Below are positions 39,369 to 47,692 of a stretch of DNA of 64,000 nucleotides, piece after piece. The position numbers and the translations under genes are program-made. Below the pieces are notes generated by a model that had not been told where the DNA came from, did not search any database, and saw only the letters and a program-made list of their open reading frames with translations. The stretch covers positions 372,001 to 436,000 of the forward strand of contig NZ_JAGHRC010000002.1 of the NCBI RefSeq assembly GCF_017743975.1, read 5' to 3'. Numbering within the stretch: the stretch's first letter is position 1; every line of letters begins with the position of its first letter. This DNA is from Ruegeria sp. R14_0 (GTDB lineage Bacteria > Pseudomonadota > Alphaproteobacteria > Rhodobacterales > Rhodobacteraceae).

Positions 39369-40261
39369 TGGAGTCCCCGCTTCCTTTCGAAGAATCCGTC
39401 ACGCTGTTTATCCATATTTTTGTTTGCCTCGCGATGCTCTGTATAGGGATGAGTGCAACCTTTCGTGAAATGGGAGACGCCCTTCTCGAACGCAAAAGGC
39501 TTACTCGTTTGCTTGCAGCAAATGTCTTCATCCCGCCTATAATAGCGATTTTGATCATAGGGTTCTTTCCACTTCCGCGACCAGTGGGCGTCGTATTGTT
39601 TTTGTTGGCTGTGGCGCCCGGCGGTATCAACGCAGTCCAGTTCTCGACCAAGGCACCAGGTCAAGCGGGTGCAGCTGGTGCCTTGTTGTTTCTACTCTCG
39701 ACCATTGGCTTGATACTGGCACCGGCTGCGGCACAGATTGTTCTGCCTGCCGATGCACTTGAACGTGTTGCTTGGGATCAATTGGTGATCCGTATCGTGG
39801 GTGTCATCGGCATCCCGCTATTGTTGGGAATGTTGATCCGGCATTTTCTGTCAACAGTGGCCGAGCATATCTACAAACCGGCAATGCTCATATCGACGGT
39901 TTCTTTTATTCTATCTGTCGTAATGAGCCTGAGCATCAGGCAGGAAGCTGCGGTCGGACTGGGACCGGTGAGCCTGATCGCAATATTGATCTTCATTCTC
40001 TCGCTGATGACAGTTGGGTGGTTTTTTGGTGGCGACGACAGGGAGTTCAGACAAGTACTGGCAATATGCACAAACCTGCGCAATGTCGGCCTCGTTTACC
40101 TTCTTGTAGATGCGTGCTGCTTCAATCCTGCCTATTCGTCCACTGTCTTGGCTTTCATGGCATTGATGGTTCCAATCAACCTGGTTTTTACAATTGTCTG
40201 CGCGGTAGCTCGCAAACGGAAAGACCAATCCGGGCAAGATGATGCGGGCGCCAATACATGA
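39368..40261 (+). CDS. Bile acid:sodium symporter (BASS) family transporter
   Basis: 297 residues from MESPLPFEESV; about nine hydrophobic helices. The BASS signatures are visible: FLLAVAPGGINAVQFSTKAPGQAG in the first half and ICTNLRNVGLVYLLVDACCF in the second, the discontinuous-helix regions that bind Na+ and substrate in ASBT-like proteins. It sits in the inner membrane and could move an organic acid or amphiphile. The start overlaps the DUF202 stop (TGATG) and the stop overlaps the next start (ATGA). Confidence 0.82.
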   Translation: MESPLPFEESVTLFIHIFVCLAMLCIGMSATFREMGDALLERKRLTRLLAANVFIPPIIAILIIGFFPLPRPVGVVLFLLAVAPGGINAVQFSTKAPGQAGAAGALLFLLSTIGLILAPAAAQIVLPADALERVAWDQLVIRIVGVIGIPLLLGMLIRHFLSTVAEHIYKPAMLISTVSFILSVVMSLSIRQEAAVGLGPVSLIAILIFILSLMTVGWFFGGDDREFRQVLAICTNLRNVGLVYLLVDACCFNPAYSSTVLAFMALMVPINLVFTIVCAVARKRKDQSGQDDAGANT

Positions 40262-40959
40262 CAATTGGGCGAACGAAATCGCGAACATGTCTTGCAACCA
40301 TGTTCATTTTTGCCGCTTCCGTTTCTTGGGCACAAACCGGTGAAAATGAAAAACTGGCGGATGATCCCACCAAAATCGTTACGAAATTCGGTGCCCGTTA
40401 TAGTGATTTTGGCACCGTATTCGGTTCGGTTGCGTTCGGGCCTGTAACGAAGATCAATGTCTCGATCTCAGAAGACGATCAGTGGCGCATTGGCGGCTCT
40501 TATCTCTTTGATTTTGGGATAGTGAATTTTTCGGCGTCCGAGCAGAAGCTTGAAGGCGGCGTCAAGCAAACGCAATACGCCATAGGAACGTTTGTACCGC
40601 TTGCTGCTTTTGACATCCAACCGAAGGGATGGCTTTTGTTCCCCGCACTCGGCGCAAATTATACCGATGGTCGGATCAGCAACAGTGACTTTGACTTTGC
40701 TGATGCCTTTCCCGCTGAAGTGGCCAGCAAAGGAGGTTATGTTGGTATACTTGGTCTCAAGCCACTGTCTGAACGGTGGGTTATAAAAACCGGCGGTGTC
40801 CTATCTGCCGGTTCCAACGACTACTCGGGGTTTACCATCGGTGCGGGCGTTACCTTCAACGCATCGCCGGACGATAGCATCAGCGTGTTCGGCAGCCACA
40901 TCGACAACACATTCGGGCAACGTGATCTGGTTGGCATCAGCTATACGCGCGAGTTTTGA
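40258..40959 (+). CDS. Small outer-membrane beta-barrel protein
   Basis: 233 residues with a signal peptide (ATMFIFAASVSWAQ, cleavage after WAQ or nearby). The mature part alternates polar and hydrophobic residues in about ten strands (WRIGGSYLFDFGIVNFSAS; GWLLFPALGANYTDGRIS; FTIGAGVTFNASPDD) and ends in SYTREF, with the terminal Phe that BAM recognises. It is too short and of the wrong fold for a TolC-like exit duct. It may be an outer-membrane pore or binding protein of the seven-gene operon. Translationally coupled to the BASS gene by ATGA. Confidence 0.7.
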   Translation: MTIGRTKSRTCLATMFIFAASVSWAQTGENEKLADDPTKIVTKFGARYSDFGTVFGSVAFGPVTKINVSISEDDQWRIGGSYLFDFGIVNFSASEQKLEGGVKQTQYAIGTFVPLAAFDIQPKGWLLFPALGANYTDGRISNSDFDFADAFPAEVASKGGYVGILGLKPLSERWVIKTGGVLSAGSNDYSGFTIGAGVTFNASPDDSISVFGSHIDNTFGQRDLVGISYTREF

Positions 40960-40999
40960 CGACAACAGATCAAATGAAACACAGTGAGGGCGATTTACG

Positions 41000-42109
41000 A
41001 TGCTCATTATTCTCGGTCTTTATTTTGGCATTGTCTGGCTGGTTTTTGCGAAACTCAAAGTCCTGCCTTGGAACGGGTTCTTCAAGACAGTCGTTTATAG
41101 TGGAGCATTGGTTATAGCGCTGGTTGTGATCGGAGCCTTAAACCACACGACACCGTCTGGGGCTGTGTCTGTGCAAGGTGCGGTCATCAACATAGCGCCG
41201 AACGTATCCGGTCCGGTCACTGAAGTGGCGGTAGAAGCGAACCAACCGGTGAAGAAGGGCGATGTGTTGTTTCGGATAGATGACACCACCTACGCGGCTG
41301 AAGTTGCCCGACTTCAGGCCTCGCTCGCATCAGCACAATCGGCAGCGGACCAGTTGCAGACAGACTATGAGGCGGCGTTAGCAGAAATCGACTCTCTTGA
41401 AGCTCAACTCGCTTTCGGTGTGCAGCGTCGCGACGACATCGTTCAGCTTACTGGGCGCGGCGCTGCAGCAGAGTTCCAATTGCAAGAGGCAGTTTCCACG
41501 ATTGAACAACTCGAAGCTGGCCTGCGAGCAGCGCAGGCGCGCAGGCAAAGCCTTGAACGACGCATCGCAGCTCAGGTGGATGGAGTTGATGTTGGGGTCG
41601 TTGAAGTTCAGGAAGCGCTGGCCCAGGCTGAGTGGGCTTTGCAGCAGACGGTCGTGCGCGCGCCTGGTGACGGTGTTGTGACGGCGCTCTCGCTTCGGCC
41701 TGGCAATCGCGTCACGACCTTGCAGGGCGCTATAAACTTCATGGCTCCCTCGGATCGGCTGCTGATCGCGCGGTTACCGCAAAGCAGTTATCCCAACGTG
41801 TCCGTTGGCGATACGATCCGGATCGCTTTGGGCACAATGCCAGGTCAAGAGTTTGAGACCACTATTCTGTCAATCCCGCCGGGAACGAGAGAAGGTGCGT
41901 TGGACACAAGGGGCGGGCTGCCTAGCCTGCGCGAACTTGCAGGCACGTCAAGCTACATTGTCACCATTGATATCCCAGATGGCCTTCCTTCAGATCGTGC
42001 GCAGCTTGGTACATCAGGAACCGCACTGATAATCACGGAAGAGGCCGGTGCAATCTCAGTGCTCGCGGAAATCCTGTTTTGGATCAACAAGAAGCTCAAC
42101 TACATTTGA
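41000..42109 (+). CDS. HlyD-family periplasmic adaptor protein
   Basis: 369 residues. Two hydrophobic helices at the N-terminus (LIILGLYFGIVWLVFAKL; VVYSGALVIALVVIGAL) anchor it. Then come the lipoyl-like half (VINIAPNVSGPVTEVAVE), a long coiled-coil hairpin (about residues 100-195) and the second half-lipoyl and beta-barrel (VRAPGDGVVTALSLRPGNRV). This two-helix form is that of the YibH/YiaV relatives, often paired with small membrane proteins. There is no MFS, ABC or RND pump next to it; the only transporter in the operon is the BASS protein. It closes the operon. Confidence 0.88.
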   Translation: MLIILGLYFGIVWLVFAKLKVLPWNGFFKTVVYSGALVIALVVIGALNHTTPSGAVSVQGAVINIAPNVSGPVTEVAVEANQPVKKGDVLFRIDDTTYAAEVARLQASLASAQSAADQLQTDYEAALAEIDSLEAQLAFGVQRRDDIVQLTGRGAAAEFQLQEAVSTIEQLEAGLRAAQARRQSLERRIAAQVDGVDVGVVEVQEALAQAEWALQQTVVRAPGDGVVTALSLRPGNRVTTLQGAINFMAPSDRLLIARLPQSSYPNVSVGDTIRIALGTMPGQEFETTILSIPPGTREGALDTRGGLPSLRELAGTSSYIVTIDIPDGLPSDRAQLGTSGTALIITEEAGAISVLAEILFWINKKLNYI

Positions 42110-42728
42110 GCTCGATAACGGTAGTGAGAAGATTTGGTTTCATCAAGAACAGGATAACACAGTTACTGTGCATACCCCGGACCCGGAAACCAATGGCTTT
42201 TTATGTGGGCTTACCGCGGCCGTCAGACGGCACCCGTTCGAATGGGAGCTGTGAGCGGTTTTTTCGAGTGTGGTAGTCCAATTGTTACGGTCCATCTCCC
42301 CGTTCATCCGTCGGTTGCGCCGCCAGAGACTTTGATGTTGATCTTCACGAACTCCGTCCTGTTCGAACGCGCCTACTGGGTTCTTTGGGAGAAACATCAC
42401 AACCAAACTGCATCGCCCGACACATTATCAGACACGGCATCCCATAGAACCTAACTGTTCGTGTTGCGATTTGCGAAACCGCAAAGCCCAGATTGAATGT
42501 CCGGTTTGGGTCTGGCTATCAGCCAATCCGCACACCGCCGAGACCGGCGAATTCGCGCCCGAAGTTGAAGCTGACTTATTGAAGGATCGACGGGATCCAA
42601 GAGCAGGGAATCCCAAAACTCAGATTTTCCAGTTTTAACGCCTGACCCGTTCGGCACTGAAGAAAAGACACCGGCTAGCCTGGCCGTCTGCAAAATCGCT
42701 TTGTCACTTGCTACTTACTTCAAGCTCT
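42110..42728. other. Noncoding stretch after the seven-gene operon
   Basis: 619 bases between the HlyD-like gene and the convergent GntR gene. No frame here has family features or a ribosome site, and I see no strong terminator, tRNA or transposase remnant. Composition is mixed, with less GC than the core genome. It may be decayed sequence. Confidence 0.5.
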
Positions 42729-43394
42729 TCAATCTTCCAGGATCTCTGGCACCTGAAGGAGCAGACTGAAAACCCAATCGAAATGCTCAGCGAGCGTGTT
42801 CTCAAGATCAGCTAAATCGTTTCTTTGAAGGGCCGTCAAAATACGTCCGTGATGGTCATTGGCTTGCTCAGAAACCACTGAGCTTTTCTCAAGTCGACTG
42901 CGTGCAGCCATGGAACAGACCATCACAGGTTGATAGGCCTGCAACAGAAACTCGTTCCCACTCGCCGCCACGAGACGTCTGTGAAATTCCGTATCGACGT
43001 CATTGAATGCATCGTACGACGTTGCCGACTCGACAGGGCGATACAGGTCCGGTGTAAGCGATTCGAGATCGGAGGCCAAAGTCTCACGTTCTTTTCTAGA
43101 AGCACCCTGTACGCCTGCCATTTCGAGTAGGCGGCGTGCCACGAAGAGCTTTCGAAGGCGTTCTTTGTTCAAATCAATAACCCAAGATCCGGCTTGCGCC
43201 CGGATCTGCACCAAACCTTCGGTGCTCAATGAAAGCGTCGCTTCGCGAACTGGAGTGCGGCTGACCCCAAACTTAGACATATATTCCGATTCAGGAATTC
43301 TTTGTCCAAACCTGAGTGTGCCTCGCATGATATCGGTGCGAATTGCATCGGCGATACGCTTTCGGGTTCCCCTTTGTGTCGGGAGAATTTCCAT
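42729..43394 (-). CDS. GntR family regulator, FCD (FadR-like) class
   Basis: 221 residues. The winged helix is seen in RKRIADAIRTDIMRGTLRFGQRI and FGVSRTPVREATLSLSTEGLVQI. The FCD effector domain follows, with acidic and His metal-binding positions in DVDTEFHRRLVAASGN and NDHHGRILTALQRNDL, a site that usually binds a small carboxylate with a metal ion. It is divergent from the acidic three-repeat protein gene, and a palindrome of the FadR type lies between them. It may also control the seven-gene operon on its other side. Ribosome site is weak. Confidence 0.88.
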   Translation of the reverse strand: MEILPTQRGTRKRIADAIRTDIMRGTLRFGQRIPESEYMSKFGVSRTPVREATLSLSTEGLVQIRAQAGSWVIDLNKERLRKLFVARRLLEMAGVQGASRKERETLASDLESLTPDLYRPVESATSYDAFNDVDTEFHRRLVAASGNEFLLQAYQPVMVCSMAARSRLEKSSVVSEQANDHHGRILTALQRNDLADLENTLAEHFDWVFSLLLQVPEILED

Positions 43395-43751
43395 CGAAAT
43401 CGGCTTATTTGCGATAGTGATGTGAAGCGCCTCCTCACAGCTAAAGACGTATTCAAGGTCAGCGAATCGAGCGGTGCACCGCGCTAGCAGTTTCTATTCA
43501 TTAAATCTTAACAATAGCGGTGGGTCGAGATCACATTTTAGCTGGCTTCACGGTCTTGTCTTGAACGCAACACATTGTTCGCAAGCGAAAAGAACCTCGG
43601 GTGCGGGTGAATTTGCGCAAATTGCGTGGCGAGATTGTGTTGAGATTGTGGTCGTTTTCGCCATCTGGTATACCAGTTCCATCTCCCGTGGGGTGCGGGA
43701 CGTGTATCTTTTTGTGCCGCCCTTTTGGCGGTTGGTTAAAGGAAATGGATA
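43395..43751. other. Divergent regulatory gap between the GntR and acidic-protein genes
   Basis: 357 bases without a credible gene. It contains the CTGGTATACCAG palindrome at 43665 and a small CCGCC-CTTTT-GGCGG hairpin shortly before the acidic-protein start. The right half is AT-rich compared with the core genome. Confidence 0.5.
43665..43676. promoter_or_regulatory. Probable GntR (FCD) operator
   Basis: CTGGTATACCAG is a perfect 12-base palindrome and matches the TGGT-NN-ACCA pattern of FadR-class operators. It lies 76 bases upstream of the acidic repeat protein and 270 bases upstream of the GntR gene. Confidence 0.6.
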
Positions 43752-44714
43752 ATGGGAAATGTACCTGTTGACTTGAGAGACAGCGCAAGCCGCGAAGTGG
43801 ACGTCGACTACAGCGCCGACAAGGTTAGTTTTGGCAATCTTCCAGGGTCGTTTAACGACCTTAAAGACATTACCGGGAACAAGTTAGATTTCGACGAAGT
43901 ACCTGAGCTTTTCAAGAAAGCACTTGCCGGCGAAGTTGAGGGCGTTTCCGTCACAAACATCGGATGCGGAGAGAACGGTGATCTTACGTTCTCTTTGGTA
44001 TTCACCAAAACGAACAGCGAAGGCGAGGTTGTAACCACCGATATTGCCAATATCTCTGGCGTGCCCATGGATGATTTTGATGCTTCAATCGACAGCAAAG
44101 CCAACATCGGCGACGGTCGTTCATCATTCAATATCTATGATCTGAGTGACGGCAAGATTGGGAAATTTGCGTTCGGCACATCCAAGAATATGGGTGACGG
44201 CGAGGGTGGAACGACGAACATAGGGGATCTCGTCGGAGGCTCGGCAAAAGGTGAGAAGGATCTGAAGGCTCTTTTTGAGGCTGCATTGAACCCCGAGGAC
44301 ACACGTGTTGAGCTCGTTGGCCTCGACGGAGACTCCTTTACAATCAAAGTCCAGTATCACGACGGATCGCCAGCAGATACGATGATGTTCAAAGGTGCGG
44401 GTGACTTCATCGCTGATGTTCTTGGACCGGACAGCCTGATCAACCCCAAAAATCCGGCCGATCAGTTCGTTTTTGTGGACCTCGAAACCTCCCCCAACAA
44501 GATCGGCATCGGAACGGATAACGTGTCTGTAGGCGACGAGCCTGATCCGACGGGGGGCTCTGTCGTGCTTGGGGATTTGCCTGGCATCGTCGCAGAGGCG
44601 GATCAATTAGAAAACATCGAAGTCACCGAAGTCTTTGGACTCACCAAAATCGAAATCACGGATAATAGCACCGATACGATTTACATTCCGACAGACGATC
44701 TAGCGTTTCTCTGA
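43752..44714 (+). CDS. Acidic protein with three divergent internal repeats, unknown function
   Basis: 320 residues, rich in Asp, Gly and Asn, with no signal peptide or membrane helix. Three tandem units of about 90-100 residues share a pattern: a (G/x)NLPG or GDLVG or GDLPG turn, a helix ending in LFKKAL / LFEAAL, then two strands (EVEGVSVTNIG-GDLTFSLVF; DTRVELVGLDGDSFTIKVQY; IEVTEVFGLTKIEITD). The C-terminus TIYIPTDDLAFL recalls type I secretion tails, but no GGxGxD repeats occur. AAAGGA lies nine bases before the ATG, and a strong terminator follows. Family not recognised. Confidence 0.75.
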   Translation: MGNVPVDLRDSASREVDVDYSADKVSFGNLPGSFNDLKDITGNKLDFDEVPELFKKALAGEVEGVSVTNIGCGENGDLTFSLVFTKTNSEGEVVTTDIANISGVPMDDFDASIDSKANIGDGRSSFNIYDLSDGKIGKFAFGTSKNMGDGEGGTTNIGDLVGGSAKGEKDLKALFEAALNPEDTRVELVGLDGDSFTIKVQYHDGSPADTMMFKGAGDFIADVLGPDSLINPKNPADQFVFVDLETSPNKIGIGTDNVSVGDEPDPTGGSVVLGDLPGIVAEADQLENIEVTEVFGLTKIEITDNSTDTIYIPTDDLAFL

Positions 44715-44734
44715 AGCACATTCAGATCACCTTT

Positions 44735-44763
44735 AAGGCCGGCCAATGCGCCGGCCTTTTCTT
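44735..44763 (+). terminator. Rho-independent terminator of the acidic repeat protein gene
   Basis: AAGGCCGGC (44735-44743) pairs with GCCGGCCTT (44750-44758) around a six-base loop, followed by a T-run, 20 bases after the stop codon. Confidence 0.9.
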
Positions 44764-45146
44764 TGTTTGAGGCTCAGGATAAATCGACGATTCACCAGCC
44801 CCTAAACGAGGTACGATCACCACAACGATCAATTCCCCGGGTTGCACTGGCACCACTTGTACTTCGGTTTTCGCTTTCTTCGAAACGAAACAAGACCCTG
44901 GGTGGCCACTTATGGCTCGCCGTTTAGCAAAAGCGTCTGTTTGGGTCCGCAGCCCTGCCATCTGTGAAGCGTCGGGGAATGCCCGGTTTGCCGCGGCTTT
45001 GCGGTAAGAGCCCAAACTAACTGATGCTCCACGCAGCACCAATGTACGCTTCAATCTAGCTTGGTTTAACGACACACCCAAAGTGTGTTTGTTTTGCAAG
45101 CCAAATTTACCTAGGCATGAAAGCAAGTGCATTTCGGTGAAATACA
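44764..45146. other. Gene-free stretch with a dispersed repeat
   Basis: No supported gene. It contains copy A of the 41-base repeat (44946-44986) and a neighbouring AGCCCAAACTAACTGATGC segment of the kind often scattered in roseobacter intergenic DNA. Confidence 0.45.
44946..44986. repeat. Dispersed 41-bp repeat, copy A
   Basis: Begins TCCGCAGCCCTGCCATCTGT and ends in CCCGG. It matches copy B at 48721-48761 in 37 of 41 positions, and all four differences are transitions. Noncoding. Confidence 0.75.
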
Positions 45147-46313
45147 ATGTTCGCAAGATATTCGGTTTCTATCTCTGCTTTGATTTGTGTCTTTGGGCTT
45201 ATTCTCGCGTTGGTTCTGTTCTTCGATCCCATTCGTGCGAGCTGGATGGGCACGGAAAACTCCAGCACTGCAACTACCGCAAAAACAGTAACTGAGGTCG
45301 GAGCCCAACCAGTTGCTGGAAAAGTTGACCCACATCTGATCGCCTATGTGCGTTACCGAACTGGTCACAATGGGACTGAGGAGTTTTCATACCGGTTAAG
45401 GATGCTTGAAGACTTCAAATTTGCACGTGAAAACCCACCGAGTCTCTGGCTCGAAACGATGCGCCCTGACTGGCCACAACACCCAGATGTTTCGCCCATC
45501 ATTGGAAATTCGTGCTTGGAACCGCATCGTGGCGAAGCACTGACGACCGATAAAGACCTCGCGCTCGCCTATTCAAATTATGTGGTCTGCCGTGTTGTCG
45601 CCGAGAAAACTGATGGGTTTGATGGCGTCTATGACAAAGATGCGTCTCCAAAAGCAGTGATTGGGTTTCTCTGGGGCAAACCTAATCACCAGCCAGTTTC
45701 GCGGTCGCGAGAACGCTGCAATGCTGAGGCACGCGTTTGGGCAACCACGATTGCGCAACCCGATGACAGGTTCATTCTATGCGTCATGGTTGTGGATGCA
45801 GCAGAAGGTGTCGTTGAGAGCTATGCCTACGAATTGTCACCTGGTTACGTTTTTGCCTTGCCACAAAACGGGTCCGAGATGACATCGCGGTGGCGGCGAA
45901 TTCCGACCAAGCGGCGAGCTTCAGCCAACTTGGAAACGTATATACAGATTCAGGATTGGATCAAAAACGATGATGACCGAAAACGTGCGCTAAAGGAAAC
46001 TGGCCCAGGCATCTTGACTGCAATTTCAGAGTTACCACCGTCGCGAGATTTTAGCTTTGTCGAAGCCACCATCTCAGATGAGGTGATCAAACTGACGATT
46101 GAAGTTCAAAGACCCAACGAGTTCAAGACTTGGACAGGCAACAGTGCGGCTCGCAAAGCAGCAAGCTGGCTTCGGAAACCATTGTGTAATTCTGACCACG
46201 GCGGGGCTCTGTTGGCGTATCAGCAGAATGTCACGAGCTTCCGCGTGACTTTTGTAAAACCGGACCAGTCCCCGCTAAGAGAAACATGGCTACCGCCAAT
46301 GCTCTGTATCTGA
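45147..46313 (+). CDS. Membrane-anchored protein of unknown function
   Basis: 388 residues. One N-terminal helix (SISALICVFGLILALVLFF, residues about 8-27) serves as anchor or uncleaved signal, so the rest should be periplasmic. The body has no motif I know; it contains about six cysteines (NSCLEPHRG, YVVCRVV, RERCNAEARVW, LPPMLCI) that could pair as disulfides, and a middle part with WATTIAQPDDRFILCVMVVD that looks like a beta-rich fold. No ribosome site of note. It stands alone between the acidic repeat gene and the AraC gene. Codon use is less GC-biased than in the core genes, in keeping with transfer. Confidence 0.65.
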   Translation: MFARYSVSISALICVFGLILALVLFFDPIRASWMGTENSSTATTAKTVTEVGAQPVAGKVDPHLIAYVRYRTGHNGTEEFSYRLRMLEDFKFARENPPSLWLETMRPDWPQHPDVSPIIGNSCLEPHRGEALTTDKDLALAYSNYVVCRVVAEKTDGFDGVYDKDASPKAVIGFLWGKPNHQPVSRSRERCNAEARVWATTIAQPDDRFILCVMVVDAAEGVVESYAYELSPGYVFALPQNGSEMTSRWRRIPTKRRASANLETYIQIQDWIKNDDDRKRALKETGPGILTAISELPPSRDFSFVEATISDEVIKLTIEVQRPNEFKTWTGNSAARKAASWLRKPLCNSDHGGALLAYQQNVTSFRVTFVKPDQSPLRETWLPPMLCI

Positions 46314-46576
46314 GGCTTGATGTTATCAGCATGCTTCGGAGAATTTTACGCAAACGGCAACTTTGTCCGTTCTCCCGCCTTCCGCCCTTTGTCGTTGACT
46401 TCGAATGTCTGCTCTGGGCCCAAAGAGCCAGATGCTGCGCCTTTGTTGAATGACCACTTGGGTCGTGACAGCAAGATGTGCCGGTTGGCGTGTTATGCGA
46501 ATGGTTTGGCGGGTGCGGCTATAAACTTCTGCGGTGTCAGAGGCTATGTTCTGTTCCGACACCGAGGAATAAGAAA

Positions 46577-47593
46577 ATGCAAACCCGCGACAGAATAAAG
46601 ACGCCCGACACTTTCTGGAAAGCTCTCGAGAGCCTGTCGATTAGCCGCGCTGTGCTCATGCGAGATGCCAACCTTCCATCACGCGTGTTCTCGTCAGAGG
46701 GGCGCATGACGACGAGGCAGCTCTTCGCAATGTGGGAGGTCCTCCAAACCCTCGGCGGTGATGATATTGGCCTCGCGGTTACGGAAACAATGCATGAAGC
46801 AACCTTGCCGCCGTCCTTTCTTGTCGCGTTCCATGCCAAGAATGTTGGGGAGGCTTTGTATCGTGTCGCGCGGTTCAAAGCGCTTTGCGCGCCTGAAGAG
46901 TTTCGCGTGGCGGTCGAAGGCGACGGGTGTGCTGTGACAACTGCTTGGACCTATGCCAAGCAGACAGAACCCGACGCACTTACAGATGCGACCTTTACAT
47001 TTCTTGTGAACATGGTCCGGGCGGGAACCGGACAAACATTATCGCCGAAAGGAATCGAGCTACGTCGGAGCCGAAGCGAACGGTTAGAGACCTGGTACGA
47101 TTGCCCCATTTCGTGGAACGCTCCGCACGCCCGGATTACCTTCAACAAAGCGGACTTGGAGATACCCTTCACCAGCTACAATAGCGAACTTCTCGCGATG
47201 CTGGACGCGGCGCTCAATGCCGATTTGAATAAAGCCGAGAACAGCACGTCACTGACCGATCAAGTCCGTTGGCACCTGCGCCGCGCTCTGACTGCCGGTC
47301 GCCCGGAACTCCGCAGCATCGCGCGTGACATGGCCATCAGTGAGCGCTCCTTGCAGCGCCATCTGAAAAGCGAAGGCCACAGCTTTAAGTCGCTGCTATC
47401 AGACACGCGCCGCCAACTGGCGCGTGAATACCTGGACGAGCCTTATTTCGACATCAGCGAGATCGCATACCTTCTTGGATATGAGGACCAGGGGTCTTTC
47501 TATCGAGCCTTCCAGAAGTGGGAGCACCAAACCCCGGCAGAATGGCGTTCCCGCATTCCAGACAGCCCGGACAAGGTGCCTAACGACACCTAG
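46577..47593 (+). CDS. AraC family regulator with arabinose-binding-like N-terminal domain
   Basis: 338 residues from MQTRDRIKTPD, with GAGGAAT eight bases upstream. The N-terminal domain (residues about 15-200) is of the Arabinose_bd (OruR/ArgR-like) class: ISRAVLMRDANLPSRVF, LPPSFLVAFHAKNVGEALYRVARF. The C-terminal AraC domain shows two helix-turn-helices: LRSIARDMAISERSLQRHL and ISEIAYLLGYEDQGSFYRAF. It lies 99 bases upstream of the alpha/beta hydrolase on the same strand and probably controls it. Confidence 0.9.
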   Translation: MQTRDRIKTPDTFWKALESLSISRAVLMRDANLPSRVFSSEGRMTTRQLFAMWEVLQTLGGDDIGLAVTETMHEATLPPSFLVAFHAKNVGEALYRVARFKALCAPEEFRVAVEGDGCAVTTAWTYAKQTEPDALTDATFTFLVNMVRAGTGQTLSPKGIELRRSRSERLETWYDCPISWNAPHARITFNKADLEIPFTSYNSELLAMLDAALNADLNKAENSTSLTDQVRWHLRRALTAGRPELRSIARDMAISERSLQRHLKSEGHSFKSLLSDTRRQLAREYLDEPYFDISEIAYLLGYEDQGSFYRAFQKWEHQTPAEWRSRIPDSPDKVPNDT

Positions 47594-47692
47594 CGTCGGC
47601 TTCTCTCAAACGACCTTCACCATGAACCACTTCCAACGGGCTCGGACGACCGGCCCCGAACAATCAAACTCGCCAATTGCAGGAGAAAAGAA

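Noticed and set aside
42110..42728. Possible transposase remnant after the HlyD-like gene
   Set aside because: No catalytic motif, terminal inverted repeats or target duplication could be read in any frame.
44722..45156. 144-residue minus-strand frame after the acidic repeat gene
   Set aside because: It reads through a strong terminator stem and the dispersed repeat; no ribosome site and no protein-like pattern.
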